Of a DNA stretch of 64,000 nt, positions 22,876 to 36,441 are shown piece after piece. The notes beneath the pieces were generated by a model. That model ran no database searches and was not told the origin of the DNA. It was given only the letters and a program-made list of their open reading frames with translations. Every line of letters begins with the position of its first letter. The first letter of the stretch is position 1. A program made the position numbers and the translations under genes. Source of the DNA: Panulirus ornatus (taxonomy: Eukaryota; Arthropoda; Malacostraca; Decapoda; Palinuridae); assembly GCF_036320965.1 (NCBI RefSeq), contig NC_092251.1:597501-661500 (forward strand). The letters are read 5' to 3'.

Positions 22876-23639
22876 TTAAAGCAAGTCACGAGCAGGCACC
22901 AGAGGAACAGCTGCTGTTGACATGGTATCACTGAGATGAATAAGCTGTGGGTGAAATTACGTCCGAATAGACTGGGAAGAGATCAGCTTAACATACCGAA
23001 CGAATATGTACGAAACTTGGAGATTATAGAGCTGTAGTTCACATGGCTTAGTTCAGCCTGAACATAGTATACGTATGATTTTAGTTATCATAACCTTTAT
23101 TCATGGAACTCGGTATGTTACAAACTAGTCCCTTAGTCCAAATAAAGTTATCTGTCATTTTAATGCACATGGGAGTAGATACGCAGATTCGTGCTTTGAT
23201 ATTTACGTAGTTAAGCAGGTACAGAGTATTCGTTCAGTGGTCTTTATGTTCAGATTCAGTATTTTGTTTCGATGTTTTCTTCAATTTCCATCTTATTTCT
23301 GTAAAAACAAAAGAAAATTGTCATAATATCGTGGGTGGGTAGGGCATCCCTGACACGCTCGTGCTTCGAAAGTGAGTATGGAGATAAATGGAGACGACTT
23401 CACTCGCTCTGTTTCTCACTATTATCTTCCAGACGCAAGTGACATCTAGTTCAGGGTGTCCTTTCTTACTTCTTATTTCACTGTTCAGTAGCTACAGAGA
23501 GTTACCATAACTGAAATTAGTAAAAGATCTGGTTTAAAATTTTGCCAGATTTTATAGACTTCAGTAGTGTTTTGGTTAGCGTTACCGACTTTGGCTTATC
23601 TACAAGCTGGTCAATATATTAGGTATCCTGCTTAGGTTA

Positions 23640-23640
<1 letters not shown>
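22876..23640. other. No gene recognised
   Basis: AT-rich unique sequence, ending in ggttaggata at the (TA)n boundary. Confidence 0.45.

Positions 23641-23704
<64 letters not shown>
23641..23704. repeat. (TA)32 microsatellite
   Basis: Pure (TA)n at the 5' end of a SIDE. Confidence 0.95.
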
Positions 23705-23708
<4 letters not shown>

Positions 23709-23938
23709 CCCTGGGGATAAGGGAGAAAGAATACTTCACACTTATTTCCTGCGTGTCGTAGAAGGGGACTAAAAGTGGAGCGGGGGGCTGGAAATCCTCC
23801 CCTCCCGTTTTTAATTTTCCTAAAGAAGGAACAGAGAAGGTGGCCAAGTAAGGATATTTCCTCTGAGGCTCAGTCCTCTGTTCTTAACACTACCTCGCTA
23901 ATGCGGGAAATGGCCAATATGTATGAAAAAAAAGAAAT
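23705..23938 (+). mobile_element. SIDE copy 6
   Basis: Full-length but more diverged plus-strand copy, from atccctggggataagggaga to the hairpin (acctcgctaatgcgggaaat). The tail is A-rich followed by a degenerate TA patch, not a long pure (TA)n. Confidence 0.9.
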
Positions 23939-23954
23939 ATATTATATATTATGT

Positions 23955-24155
23955 CCACGTAATAAGTTTATGATACGCTCGTTGTCTTTCTTGGACAATC
24001 GCATGTTTACCAAATGGCGTCCTAGCTTCGTCTATTCGATGTTTATCAGCTGACTGTTATATTTCTTTCTTGTGTCTCCCCTGATGATGTGATTATTACA
24101 CGAAAGTGCACTTGGGAACTTATCGTGGTTCACTTTCCCCGTGGACTCATAGGAA
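23955..24155 (+). mobile_element. Single Penelope-type pseudo-LTR arm
   Basis: This is the only non-inverted copy. It holds the tttaccaaatggcgtcctag block, the ctgactgttatatttctttc block, the ribozyme motif and ccccgtggactcataggaat. About 45 bp upstream (ttggacaatcgcatg) resemble the spacer of the 6582-6902 palindrome, so it shows how a single unit is built. Confidence 0.65.
24077..24117 (+). ncRNA. Candidate hammerhead ribozyme (best copy)
   Basis: Stem I is TCCC (24077-24080) with GGGA (24114-24117). The core is CTGATGA (24081-24087) and an extra T is at 24088. Stem II is GTG (24089-24091) with CAC (24099-24101). GAA is at 24102-24104. Stem III is AGTG (24105-24108) with CACT (24109-24112). 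Predicted cleavage follows U24113 in the triplet CUU. All core bases of the type I hammerhead are present. The single-base insertion before stem II and the three-pair stem II are weak points. Confidence 0.55.
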
Positions 24156-24159
24156 TATA

Positions 24160-24193
24160 TATGTGTGTGTGTGTGTATGTGTGTGTGTGTGTA
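24160..24193. repeat. Imperfect (GT)n
   Basis: GT repeats with one TATG interruption, directly after the pseudo-LTR arm. Confidence 0.9.
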
Positions 24194-24289
24194 GATTGGG
24201 GTGGTGAGTGAACACAGGGGGAGATCTTTTGAGATTTAATCTTCTAAAGTTTCGGTTTGCGCAGAAGCCAACTTCAGAGACTATGAGTA

Positions 24290-24605
24290 AGATAGCAGGA
24301 TACAGGTCTAAACATTACCGCAAGAGAGTGTTGCCTCGACGGACGCCGCCCTTCCCCGTGTCTTATTCTTAGCTGGCTGTCTACCATTCCTGGGCCGTTT
24401 TGATAAATGTTTCTTTCCCCGCGCCTTGAAGCTTTGGAACTCTACCTTCTCAAGTCTTTCCCAATAACTTAGGCCTGGCTTATTTTAAAAAAGGTTTTTC
24501 ACCTCGTAAATACTTTCCCCGTCTCTTCTCTTACTTTTTTGCTTAACCTCTCTATATTTCAATTATGGCCCGGCCTAGATGTGTACTTTTGTCCGTTACT
24601 AGTCT
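24290..24605 (+). mobile_element. Jockey/CR1-like element, 3'-end fragment
   Basis: One frame reads FFPRALKLWNSTFSSLSQ, a block typical of the C-terminal end of Jockey/CR1-type RT ORFs. The sequence continues with LTSLYFNYGPA. The same blocks occur on the minus strand at 39380-39620, so both copies belong to one family. RT core is absent. Confidence 0.6.
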
Positions 24606-25770
<1,165 letters not shown>

Positions 25771-26470
25771 ATAAGTATTTTGACCTGTGTTAAGTTCGGT
25801 GTGGTTAGTTCTGGGTATTAGTAAAGTAAGATAAATGACAGATGACTTCAAAAGTGGGTCTAGATCAGGATGCCACGTATCTACTGCATTGTCTACGCAG
25901 AGACAATGCAGGACTGAGTGTGTGCGGAGGGCTGACCTTAACGGCCTGAGGGACTCCATCAGTGAGTGTGTGTAGATTAGAGCTGAGACACACCGGGAAT
26001 GAGTGAGTGAGTGTGTAGGCGGTAGGTTGACGGCTTGAATCAGTTCGAGTCATTTGCTGACGTCATTGCCCTCGTACCTGGATGGGTTTTCACCTGTCTT
26101 GGAGCTGCTGGCGAAGGCTTTCTCACTGATACTCTCTACAGATACGCAGCCTCGCCTCGCTACAAGAATATCTCACTACTCCCCCCGTATGCATATGTCT
26201 CTCAATCTGTCCCCCAACGTTTTAGTTTAGCTCGGATAATTCTTGTGGTTTCCTGCTGACGATGAGACAGACTACTGCGGTGATTATTACCCTGTCAATT
26301 CCGGTTTACTCTGTACAATGTAGCTGATGCCTGAGCCATCACTTTAGGAGGTGCGGACCTCAGGGCTCGTGACCTACTGGCCCGCCCAACACCACACTGC
26401 CTGGCGCGCAATCAATACTCCAGCTCCCCCGGCCTGCCTGTGACGTCACCATCAGCTGTTCCTGCAGTAG
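25771..26470. other. No gene recognised
   Basis: Unique sequence. A perfect 11-bp hairpin (ctgcattgtct and agacaatgcag, 6-base loop) lies at 25884-25911. Confidence 0.45.
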
Positions 26471-26491
26471 CACACACACACACACACACTT

Positions 26492-26524
<33 letters not shown>
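26471..26524. repeat. Inverted microsatellite pair (CA)10 / (TG)15
   Basis: A (CA)n and a (TG)n tract separated by about 5 bp can fold into one hairpin. Mixed unique sequence follows to 26758. Confidence 0.9.
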
Positions 26525-26528
<4 letters not shown>

Positions 26529-26757
26529 GACTTGGGAGTGGACACTACCGAACTTGTCGCTGGTAAATATTTATTTCCCAGTGAAGTACATGAATAAGTA
26601 AATAACAAGGAAACTATTCCAATCATATCATAGGCCAAATGCAGAATATGCTTCACGAGTTTGGTCACAACACTGGAGCATAGAGTAAGTATACAACAGG
26701 CCAACAAAGATGTGGATAGTTGTCCATCCTTCCTTTTGTTACCGGATCATGAATGAT

Positions 26758-26883
<126 letters not shown>

Positions 26884-27131
26884 CAGCCACATTTGAGGAA
26901 ATCAGCTCCCTCATCGTTCTCAGCCTGACCTACATTTCACATTGAATTAGGAAACAGAAAAGACTAGGCCGTAACTAATTTGTTCAACGTAGCCAGTTTG
27001 GAAGTAAGGTCTTTTGTATGTGTTGTGAGGAGGCATCACAGGTGTGTAAGCCTTGCAGCTTGTGCCACAAGACTCTTGCAGTCAACCACAATACAGTACA
27101 ATAGAGATTTTCTCAAGAGTTGACTTTGCTA

Positions 27132-27318
<187 letters not shown>

Positions 27319-27327
27319 GCACTAGAA

Positions 27328-27440
27328 GTCGAATTACAAGAATGGGAGGGTTTCCAGCCCCCCACTTCCGCCCACTGTAGTCGCCCTCTATGACACTCAG
27401 GGAATGCGGAGGTAGAATTCTCTCTCCCTATCCCAGGGGC
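27328..27440 (-). mobile_element. RTE/SIDE 5'-end fragment
   Basis: The minus strand reads ccctgggatagggagagaga and on to ccctcccattcttgtaattc, matching the first ~110 bp of the RTE 5' UTR with about 20% differences. It directly abuts a plus-strand RTE piece. Confidence 0.75.
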
Positions 27441-27454
27441 GTGCCTGAGAGTGG

Positions 27455-28036
27455 TTGTGGCAGCGAATAGAACCAGGGAAGCGGAAGTGAGCCATAAAAT
27501 AGGAGTGGGAGGAAATTATTCTGGGAGCACTGAAAAATATGTTGAAAGGTAGACCGTTATCTGGGAGGGCAAACATGGGTATGTTTGAAGGTATATCAGT
27601 CCCAGCATGGGCTGTAAACAAGACTGTGTGGAGGAGAGTGGATATGTTAGAAATCAATTGTTTGAGTTATTATGTGGTGTGAGGTGGTTTGATCGAGTAA
27701 GTAATGAAATAGTAGGAGAGGTGTGTGGTAATAGAAAGAGTGTGGTTGAGAGAGCAGAAGAGGGTGTGCAGAAACGGTCTGGACGTATGGAGAGACTGAG
27801 CGAGGAAAGGTTGGCAAAGAGGATACATATGTCAGAAGTGGAAAGAAGAAGAACCTGTAGACTATATTGGAGATGGAAGGATGGAGTGATAAAGATATTG
27901 AGCGATCCGGCCCTGAACATACAGGAGGGTGAAAGACGTGCCCAGGATAGAGTTAATTGGAACGATGTGGTGTACAGGGATCGACGTGCTGTCAGTGGAC
28001 TGAACCAGGGCATGTGAAGCGTCTGGGATAAACCAC
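27455..28036 (+). mobile_element. RTE-clade element, old C-terminal RT fragment
   Basis: The piece runs from the [20 protein letters not shown] block to LNQGM and TGA at 28015, then about 20 bp of 3' UTR. The MLYGCE block is deleted (PAWAVNKTVWRR). Amino-acid divergence from other copies is the highest among RT pieces, pointing to an older subfamily. Confidence 0.85.
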
Positions 28037-30102
28037 TTAAGGCTTACCTGTGGATGGCCGTGAGTGGGGCGACACCTGTGTGTGTCCCATTATGTCTAGC
28101 ACTGAGCAAGAGGAACGTCATTATTTACAAGATATTTCTTACAACTGTGTGGTAAAATTTTTCCTCCTTGTAACCTTAAGTTGGCTTAGAGATACCTGCA
28201 GGTCGTTTGTGAAGATCTGACGTCTGACACTTTGGAAACAATGCCTGAAGGGTGGTGATCACCCCGTCAATCCTCGTCCCGTCAAGAGTAGTGGTCAGTC
28301 ACCCCGTCAATTCTCATCCCGTCAAGGGTGGATGGTGGGCCGGCTTATGTCATCTCCAGGTTAACCGTGTCAGGTGACTGGCTCGTCAGTCTTAAGGAGT
28401 TACCGAGCGAAAGCTGAAAAGAGTAAGATTTTTCTTTTTACTTCTCTTTTGAAACTGGTTTAGTTGACGATATTGCTAAGCTCTGAGGATACTGGACATG
28501 TTCACTTTACGTACTTACGTCTTGAGGGAAAGGTCAAGAGTAAGTACTGACGAAAAGTGCCAGTTTTCGAGGGATTCCCACCGGAGGATTGAATACCACA
28601 ATAACTTGCAAACTAATCCATCAAAAGATACATGATAGTATGACCCATTCCCACGTGGCGGGATACTGAGGACTGGAATATGCCCTCTACGGCATCCTTG
28701 TGACGGCTGACCATGAGCTGGTTCTTGCTTAGTCACAGATTATAACTTCGATCTTGAATACACGTTGGAGAGATGTGTATTCGTTGGGCACATTGTCTTG
28801 GCTCCATCATCCAAGAGTCTGAATTTTCATGTTTGTTTTATGATGGTTCTTGTGATGAGCACCAGGTCGCGCTGCTAGACGGAAGGGTCTGCCAAAGGAC
28901 GAGAGGCCATTCCCTGCCGAGACTTTGGCGAGCCTGAAAACAACAACAAAGACGCATGATACTGCTGCAGCGACACGACCTCGGCAGGTGAGGATGAAGT
29001 CATAAGAAGGTGTGCTCCTGAATAAACAAGCATGAGCGACTGCTACTGGAGTTGAGTTGGGTGATGGAGAGAACTGCTACTATTAGCGAACCTGTTCAGC
29101 ATCTGACATGGTTTTCTTGTTCTGAAAACCGTCTTCTTCACATGCTGATGATGCTGGGTTTCTTCTGGGAACCATCCAAGTTGATTTCTTATCAGGACCC
29201 GCAAACTGACTGATTGTGACGCATTTCAGGCAGTGAAGTTAGTGAAAGCCTGGCAAACGTCAACAGAGGAGCCAAGAATAGCATCATTAGGGTGATTCTT
29301 GGCATTTGATTATTAATGCTTGTACACATCAGAACCTTATAGGCCGACAGGTGGTCACAAGAATGAATGTAGATATAACTAACTGTGTGGCGGCGGTTAA
29401 GAACAATGTTATAGTGTAAATGTTAAAGCGGTGACGTGAAGGGAATATTATGGGTTTCATGTTTATTGTCTGAATCTGCGCTGCTGGTTTATTTTTCATA
29501 TATAATTATTTCATATTGGCTTGGACACCGCTGTTGCTGCCATGGTAGTGTTGACACATCCTCAGCCCCGCACTGTAAACAGCGAGTCCATATGGGTCCG
29601 AGGCGGCAACGGAAACCTCCCTCACAACTGGTGAAACCTCAGTACTTTTGCGGTATCCGTATACCTGGAGTTCTTAAGTGATTCCTCCAGCAGCGGAGTC
29701 CCTGTGACTCCACCACCACACCTACCACTGTAGAACAGCTGCCGCTAAAGGCTCTAGCACGTCTCCACCAAGGACATATAGAACATTGTTGCAGACAAAC
29801 AGTAAACAGACCTGACAAGTAAGCTCGGTTTTCTTACTGTTTTGCTATGATCTTATGAGAAAAGCGACGTGACTTAGTTGTTTTAGGGAAAGCCAAGTCT
29901 TCCTTTTCTCCCTATTATTCTCACTTAAGTGTTGAGACAAATGTCACTTTCACGTGTGACAGTTAACGATACGCCTGACCACATCTTGAGTGGGCATCAT
30001 GTAGGAGCTCAGTGTGGTAGTACAGTGCTGGTAACGTTTACATCAGCTGTTGTAACGTTTGCTTTCGCTTCCTTGACACAGTTACAGGAAAACAAGTTTG
30101 GA

Positions 30103-30103
<1 letters not shown>
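28037..30103. other. No gene recognised
   Basis: Longest repeat-poor stretch in this half of the window. The longest frame is 81 codons (29436) without a domain. It includes a two-copy 40-bp tandem repeat (listed) and a short (aac)n near 28940. Regulatory function cannot be judged from sequence. Confidence 0.4.
28253..28330. repeat. 40-bp tandem duplication
   Basis: accccgtcaat(c/t)ctc and tcccgtcaag(a/g) blocks recur at 28261 and 28301 with a few mismatches. Confidence 0.85.

Positions 30104-30177
<74 letters not shown>
30104..30177. repeat. (TA)36 microsatellite
   Basis: Pure (TA)n at the 5' end of a SIDE. Confidence 0.95.
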
Positions 30178-30179
<2 letters not shown>

Positions 30180-30413
30180 ATTCCCTGGGGAAGGGGAGAA
30201 AGAATACTTCCCACGTATTCCCTGCGTGTCGTAGAAGGCGACTAAAAGGGAAGGGAGCGGGGGGCTGGAAATCCTCCTCTCTCGTTTTTTTTTTTTTTTT
30301 CCAAAAGAAGGAACAGAGAAGAGGGCCAGGTGAGGATATTCCCTCAAAGGCCCAGTCCTCTGTTCTTAACGCTACCTCGCTATCGCGGGAAATGGCGAAT
30401 AGTATAAAAAAAA
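30178..30413 (+). mobile_element. SIDE copy 7
   Basis: Full-length plus-strand copy with a 16-base T run in the middle. The 3' hairpin (acctcgctatcgcgggaaat) has a changed loop but an intact stem. A short (TA)n links it to the 3' end of the full-length RTE on the other strand. Confidence 0.9.
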
Positions 30414-30430
30414 ATATATATATATATATA

Positions 30431-33400
30431 TTATTTTTTATTTTTTTATATTTATTATGCTTTGTCGCTGTCTCCCGCGTTAACGAGGTAGCGCAAGGAA
30501 ACAGACGAAAGAAATGGCCCAACCCACCCACATACACATGTATATACATACTCGTCCACACACGCAAATATACATACCTATACATCTCAATGTACACATA
30601 CATATACACACACAGACATATACATATATACACATGTACATAATTCATACTCGCTGCCTTTATCTATTCCCATCGCCACCTCGCCACACATGGAATAACA
30701 ACCCCCTCCCCCCTCATGTGTGTGAGGTATCGCTAGGAAAAGACAACAAAGGCCCCATTCGTTCACAGTCAGTCTCTACTTGTCATGTAATAATGCACCG
30801 AAACCACAGCTCCCTTTTCACATCCAGGCCCCACAGAACTTTCCACGGTTTACCCCAGACGCTTCACATGCCCTGGTTTAATCCATTGACAGCACATCGA
30901 CCCCGGTATACCACATCGTTCCAATTCACTCTATTCCTTGCACGCCTTTCACCCTCCTGCATGTTCAGGCACCGATCACTCAAAATATTTTTCACTCCAT
31001 CTTTCCACCTCCAATTTGGTCTCCCACTTCTCCTCGTTCCCTCCACCTCTGACACATATATCCTCTTGGTCAATCTTTCCTCACTCATTCTCTCCATGTA
31101 ACCAAACCATTTCAAAACACCCTCTTTTGCTCTCTCAACCACACTCTTTTTATTACCACACATCTCTCTTACCCTATTATTACTTACTCGATCAAACCAC
31201 CTCACACCACATATTATCCTCAAACATCTCATTTCCAGCACATCCACCCTCCTGCGCACAACTCTATCCATAGCCCACGCCTCGCAACCATACAAATTGT
31301 TGGAACCACTGTTCCTTCAAATATACCCATTTTTGCTTTCCGAGATAATGTTCTCGACTTCCACATATTTTTCAATGCTCCCAGAATTTTCGCCCCCTCC
31401 ACCACCCTATGATTCACTTCCGCTTCCATGGTTCCATCCGCTGCCAGATCCACTTCCAGATATCTAAAATACTTTACTTCCTCCAGTTTTTCTCCATTCA
31501 AACTTACCTCCCAATTGACTTGACCCTCAACCCTACTGTACCTAATAACCTTGCTCTTATTCACATTTACTCTTAACTTTCTTCTTTCACACACTTTACC
31601 AAACTCAGTCACCAGCTTCTGCAGTTTCTCACATGAATCAGCCACCAGCGCTGTATCATCAGCGAACAACAACTGACTCACTTCCCAAGCTCTCTCATCC
31701 CCAACAGACTGCATACTTGCCCCTCTTTCCAAAACTCTTGCATTCACCTCCCTAACAACCCCATCCATAAACAAATTAAACAACCATGGAGACATCACAC
31801 ACCCCTGCCGCAAACCTACATTCACTGAGAACCAATTACTTTCCTCTCTTGCTACATGTACACGTGCCTTACATCCTCGATAAAAACTTTTCACTGCTTC
31901 TAACAACTTGCCTCCCACACCATATATTCTTAATACCTTCCACAGAGTATCTCTATCAACTCTATCATATGCCTTCTCCAGATCCATAAATGCTACATAC
32001 AAATCCATTTGATTTTCTAAGTATTTCTCACATACATTCTTCAAAGCAAACACCTGATCCACACATCCTCTACCACTTCTGAAACCACACTGCTCTTCCC
32101 CAATCTGATGCTCTGTACATGCCTTCACCCTCTCAATCAATACCCTCCCATATAATTTACCAGGAATACTCAACAAACTTATACCTCTGTAATTTGAGCA
32201 CTCACTCTTATCCCTTTTGCCTTTGTACAATTGCACTATGCAAGCATTCCGCCAATCCTCAGGCACCTCACCATGAATCATACATACATTAAATAACCTT
32301 ACCAACCAGTCAACAATACAGTCACCCCCTTTTTTAATAAATTCCACTGCAATGCCATCCAAACCTGCTGCTTTGCCGGCTTTCATCTTCCGTAAAGCTT
32401 TTACTACCTCTTCTCTATTTACCAAATCATTTTCCCCAACCCTCTCACTTTGCACACCACCTCGACCAAGACACCCCACATCTGCCACTCTATCATCAAA
32501 CACATTCAACAAACCTTCAAAATACTCACTCCATCTCCTTCTCACATCACCACTACTTGTTATCTCCTCCCCATTTGCCCCCTTCACTGAAGTTCCCATT
32601 TACTCCCTTGTCTTACGCACTTTATTTACCTCCTTCCAAAACATCTTTTTATTCTCCGTGAAATTTAATGATACTCTCTCGCCCCAACTCTCATTTGCCC
32701 TCTTTTTCACCTCTTGCACCTTTCTCTTGACCTCCTGCCTCTTTCTTTTATACCTCTCTCACTCATTTGCATTTTTTCCCTGCAAAAATCGTTCAAATGC
32801 CTCTCTCTCTTCTCTTTCACTAATAATCTTACTTCTTCATCCCACCACTCACTACCTTTTCTAATCAACCCACCTCCCACGCTTCTCATGCCACAAGCAT
32901 CTTTTGCGCAAGCCATCACTGCTTCCCTAAATACATCCCATTCCTCCCCCACTCCCCTTACCTCCTTTGTTCTCACCTTTTTCCATTCTGTACTCAGTCT
33001 CTCCTGGTACTTCCTCATACAAGTCTCCTTCCCAAGCTCACTTACTCTCACCACTCTCTTCACCCCAACATTCTCTCTTCTTTTCTGAAAACCCCCACAA
33101 ATCTTCACCTTTGCTTCCACAAGATAATGATCAGACATCCCTCCAGTTGCACCTCTCAGCACATTAACATCCAAAAGTCTCTCTTTCGTGCGTCTATCAA
33201 TTAACACGTAATCCAACAACGCTCTCTGGCCATTTCTCCTACTTACATACGTATACTTATGTATATCTCGCTTTTTAAACCAGGTATTCCCAATCACCAG
33301 TCCTTTTTCAGCACATAAGTCTACAAGCTCTTCACCATTTCCATTTACAACAATGAACACTCCATGTATCCAATTATTCCCTCAACTGCCACATTATTCA

Positions 33401-34014
33401 CGTTTGCATTCAAATACCCATCACTATAACCCGGTCTTTTGCATCAAAACCACTAACACACTCATTCAGCTGCTCCCAAAACACTTGCCTCTCATGATCT
33501 TTTTTCTCATGCCCAGGTGCATATGCACCAATAATCACCCATCTCTCTCCATCAACTTTCAGTTTTACCCATATCAATCTAGAATTTACTTTCTTACACT
33601 CTATCACATACTCCCACAACTCCTGATTCAGGAGTAGTGCTACTCCTTCCCTTGCTCTTGTCCTCTCACTAACCCCTGACTTTACTCCCAAGACCTTCCC
33701 AAACCACTCTTCCCCTTTACCCTTTAGCTTCGTTTCACTCAGAGCCAAAACATCCAGGTTCCTTTCCTCAAACATACTACCTATCTCTCCTTTTTTCTCA
33801 TCTTGGTTACATCCACACACATTTAGACACCCCAATCCGAGCCTTCGAGGAGGATGAGCACTCCTCGCGTGACTCCTTCTTCTGTTTCCCCTTTTAGAAA
33901 GTTAAAATACAAGGAGGGGAGGGTTTCTGGCCCCCCGCTCCCGTCCCCTTTAGTCGCCTTCTACTACACGTGAGGAATGCTTGGGAAGTATTCTTAATCC
34001 CCTATCCCCAGGGA
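30431..34014 (-). mobile_element. Full-length RTE-clade retrotransposon (subfamily B), mildly broken
   Basis: On the minus strand the 5' UTR begins at 34014 (atccctggggataggggatt). The EN frame follows from about 33840 (MGCLNVCGCNQ), then a linker, RT (32599-31229, with KMKAGKAAGLDGI, GFRSGRG, LRQGC and QLLFADD) and the C-terminal domain (31295-30864). The long 3' UTR has its hairpin at 30465-30495. Defects are a frameshift near 33400, interruptions near 32600-32750 and a 1-bp loss near 31295 that splits the C-terminus. The CGA codon is kept, so the protein would end GLNQGM. RTE elements copy themselves by target-primed reverse transcription. This copy defines the full structure together with 54140-57441. 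Confidence 0.93.
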
Positions 34015-34018
34015 TATA

Positions 34019-34097
<79 letters not shown>
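34015..34097. repeat. (TA)n microsatellite, 83 bp
   Basis: One GTA interruption. It is shared by the 5' end of one RTE copy and the 3' end of the next. Confidence 0.95.
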
Positions 34098-34114
<17 letters not shown>

Positions 34115-34684
34115 TTTTTTTCTTTGTTGCTGTCTCCCGCGTTTGCGAGGTAGCGCAAGGAAACAGACGAAAGAAATGACCCAACCCACCCCCATACACA
34201 TGTATATACATACGTCCACACACGCAAATATACATACCTACACAGCTTTCCATGGTTTACCCCAGACGCTTCACATGCCTTGATTCAATCCACTGACAGC
34301 ACGTCAACCCCGGTATACCACATCGCTCCAATTCACTCTATTCCTTGCCCTCCTTTCACCCTCCTGCATATTCAGGCCCCGATCACACAAAATCTTTTTC
34401 ACTCCATCTTTCCACCTCCAATTTGGTCTCCCTCTTCTCCTCGTTCCCTCCACCTCCGACACATATATCCTCTTGGTCAATCTTTCCTCACTCATTCTCT
34501 CCATGTGCCCAGACCATTTCAAAACACCCTCTTCTGCTCTCTCAACCACGCTCTTTTTATTTCCACACATCTCTCTTACCCTTACGTTACTTACTCGATC
34601 AAACCACCTCACACCACACATTGTCCTCAAACATCTCATTTCCAGCACATCCATCCTCCTGCGCACAACTCTATCCATAGCCAT
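34098..34684 (-). mobile_element. RTE-clade element, C-terminal RT and short 3' UTR (subfamily A)
   Basis: A T run of about 25 (poly-A on the element strand) precedes the hairpin and short 3' UTR. RT is open from the AMDRVVRRR block (34684) to TGA (34304). The copy is truncated 5' at tagccatatgtatata, next to (TA)n. Confidence 0.9.
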
Positions 34685-34688
34685 ATGT

Positions 34689-34746
<58 letters not shown>
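34685..34746. repeat. (TA)n with AAAT interruption
   Basis: Between two tandem minus-strand RTE copies. Confidence 0.95.
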
Positions 34747-34750
<4 letters not shown>

Positions 34751-36136
34751 TTTTTTTTATATTTTTATTTTGCTTAGTCGCTGTCTCCCGCGTTTGCGAG
34801 GTAGCGCAAGGAAACAGACGAAAGAAATGGCCCAACCCCCCCCATACACATGTATATACATACACGTCCACACACGCAAATATACATACCTATACATCTC
34901 AATGTACACATATATATATACACACACAGACACATACATATATACCCATGCACACAATTCACACTGTCTGCCTTTATTCATTCCCATCGCCACCTCGCCA
35001 CACCTGGAATACCATCCCCCTCCCCCCTCATGTGTGCGAGGTAGCACTAGGAAAAGACAACAAAGGCCCCATTCGTTCACACTCAGTCTCTAGCTGTCAT
35101 GCAATAATTCCCGAAACCACAGCTCCCTTTCCGCATCCAGGCCCCACAAACTTTCCATGGTTTACCCGAGACGCTTCACATGCCCTGATTCAATCCACTG
35201 ACAGCACATCAACCCCGGTATACCACATCGATCCAATTCACTCTATTCCTTGCCCGCCTTTCACCCTCCTGCATGTTCAGGCCCCGATCACTCAAAATCT
35301 TTTTCACTCCATCTTTCCAGTGAATGTAGGTTTGCGGCAGGGGTGTGTGATGTCTCCATGGTTGTTTAATTTGTTTATGGATGGGGTTGTTAGGGAGGTG
35401 AATGCAAGAGTTTTGGAAAGAGGGGCAAGTATGCAGTCTGTTGGGGATGAGAGAGCTTGGGAAGTGAGTCAGTTGTTGTTCGCTGATGATACAGCGCTGG
35501 TGGCTGATTCATGTGAGAAACTGCAGAAGCTGGTGACTGAGTTTGGTAAAGTGTGTGAAAGAAGAAAGTTAAGAGTAAATGTGAATAAGAGCAAGGTTAT
35601 TAGGTACAGTAGGGTTGAGGGTCAAGTCAGTTGGGAGGGAAGTTTGAATGGAGAAAAACTGGAGGAAGTAAAGTGTTTTAGATATCTGGGAATGGATCTG
35701 GCAGCGGATGGAACCATGGAAGCGGAAGTGAATCATAGGGTGGGGGAGGGGGCGAAGATCCTGGGAGCCTTGAAGAATGTGTGGAAGTCGAGAACATTAT
35801 CTCGGAAAGCAAAAATGGGTATGTTTGAAGGAATAGTGGTTCCAATAATGTTGTATGGTTGCGAGGCGTGGGCTATGGATAGAGTTGTGCGCAGGAGGGT
35901 GGATGTGCTGGAAATGAGATGTTTGAGGACAATGTGTGGTGTGAGGTGGTTTGATCGAGTAAGCAATGTAAGAGTAAGAGAGATGTGTGGTAATAAAAAG
36001 AGCGTGGTTGAGAGAGCAGAAGAGGGTGTTTTGAAATGGTTTGGGCACATGGAGAGAATGAGTGAGGAAAGATTGACCAAGAGGATATATGTGTCGGATG
36101 TGGAGGGAACGAGGAGAAGTGGGAGACCAAATGGAG

Positions 36137-36138
<2 letters not shown>
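34747..36138 (-). mobile_element. RTE-clade element with inverted 5' part (second twin-priming-like case)
   Basis: 34747-35319 is minus-strand 3' UTR (long form) plus the last part of RT, starting at tggaaagatggagtgaaaaa. At 35319/35320 orientation flips. 35320-36138 is plus-strand RT, from SVNVGLRQGC through FADD to TRRSGRPN and tggagtgaa, then (TA)n. The outer end of the inverted part and the inner end of the 3' part share tggagtgaa, after an 18-bp internal deletion. This matches 5' inversion with a common breakpoint. The plus-strand part gives a chimeric open frame of 442 codons that is not a real gene. Confidence 0.85.
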
Positions 36139-36209
<71 letters not shown>

Positions 36210-36210
36210 T
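36139..36210. repeat. (TA)n microsatellite
   Basis: About 33 units followed by tttat at a SIDE start. Confidence 0.95.
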
Positions 36211-36439
36211 ATCCCTGGGGATAGGGGAGAAAGAGTACTTCCCACGTATTCCCTGCGTGTCGTAGAAGGCGACTAAAATGGGAGGGAGCGGGGGGGCTGG
36301 AAATCCTCCCCTCTTGTTTTTTTTTTTAACTTTCCAAGAGAAGGAACAGAGAAGGGGGCCATGTGAGGATACTCCCTCAGAGTCCCAGTCGTCTGTTCTT
36401 AACGCTACCTTGCTAATGCGGGAAATGGCGAATGGTTTG

Positions 36440-36441
<2 letters not shown>
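36211..36441 (+). mobile_element. SIDE copy 8
   Basis: Full-length plus-strand copy. The 3' end reads accttgctaatgcgggaaat, then ggcgaatggtttgaa and (TA)n. Confidence 0.9.

Noticed and set aside
25884..25911. Perfect 11-bp hairpin as a transcription terminator
   Set aside because: No bacterial context or T tract, and a hairpin of this size is expected by chance in 64 kb.
34948..36276. A 442-codon plus-strand frame
   Set aside because: It crosses an RTE inversion breakpoint and a (TA)n tract. It is a chimera of antisense 3' UTR, RT and microsatellite.
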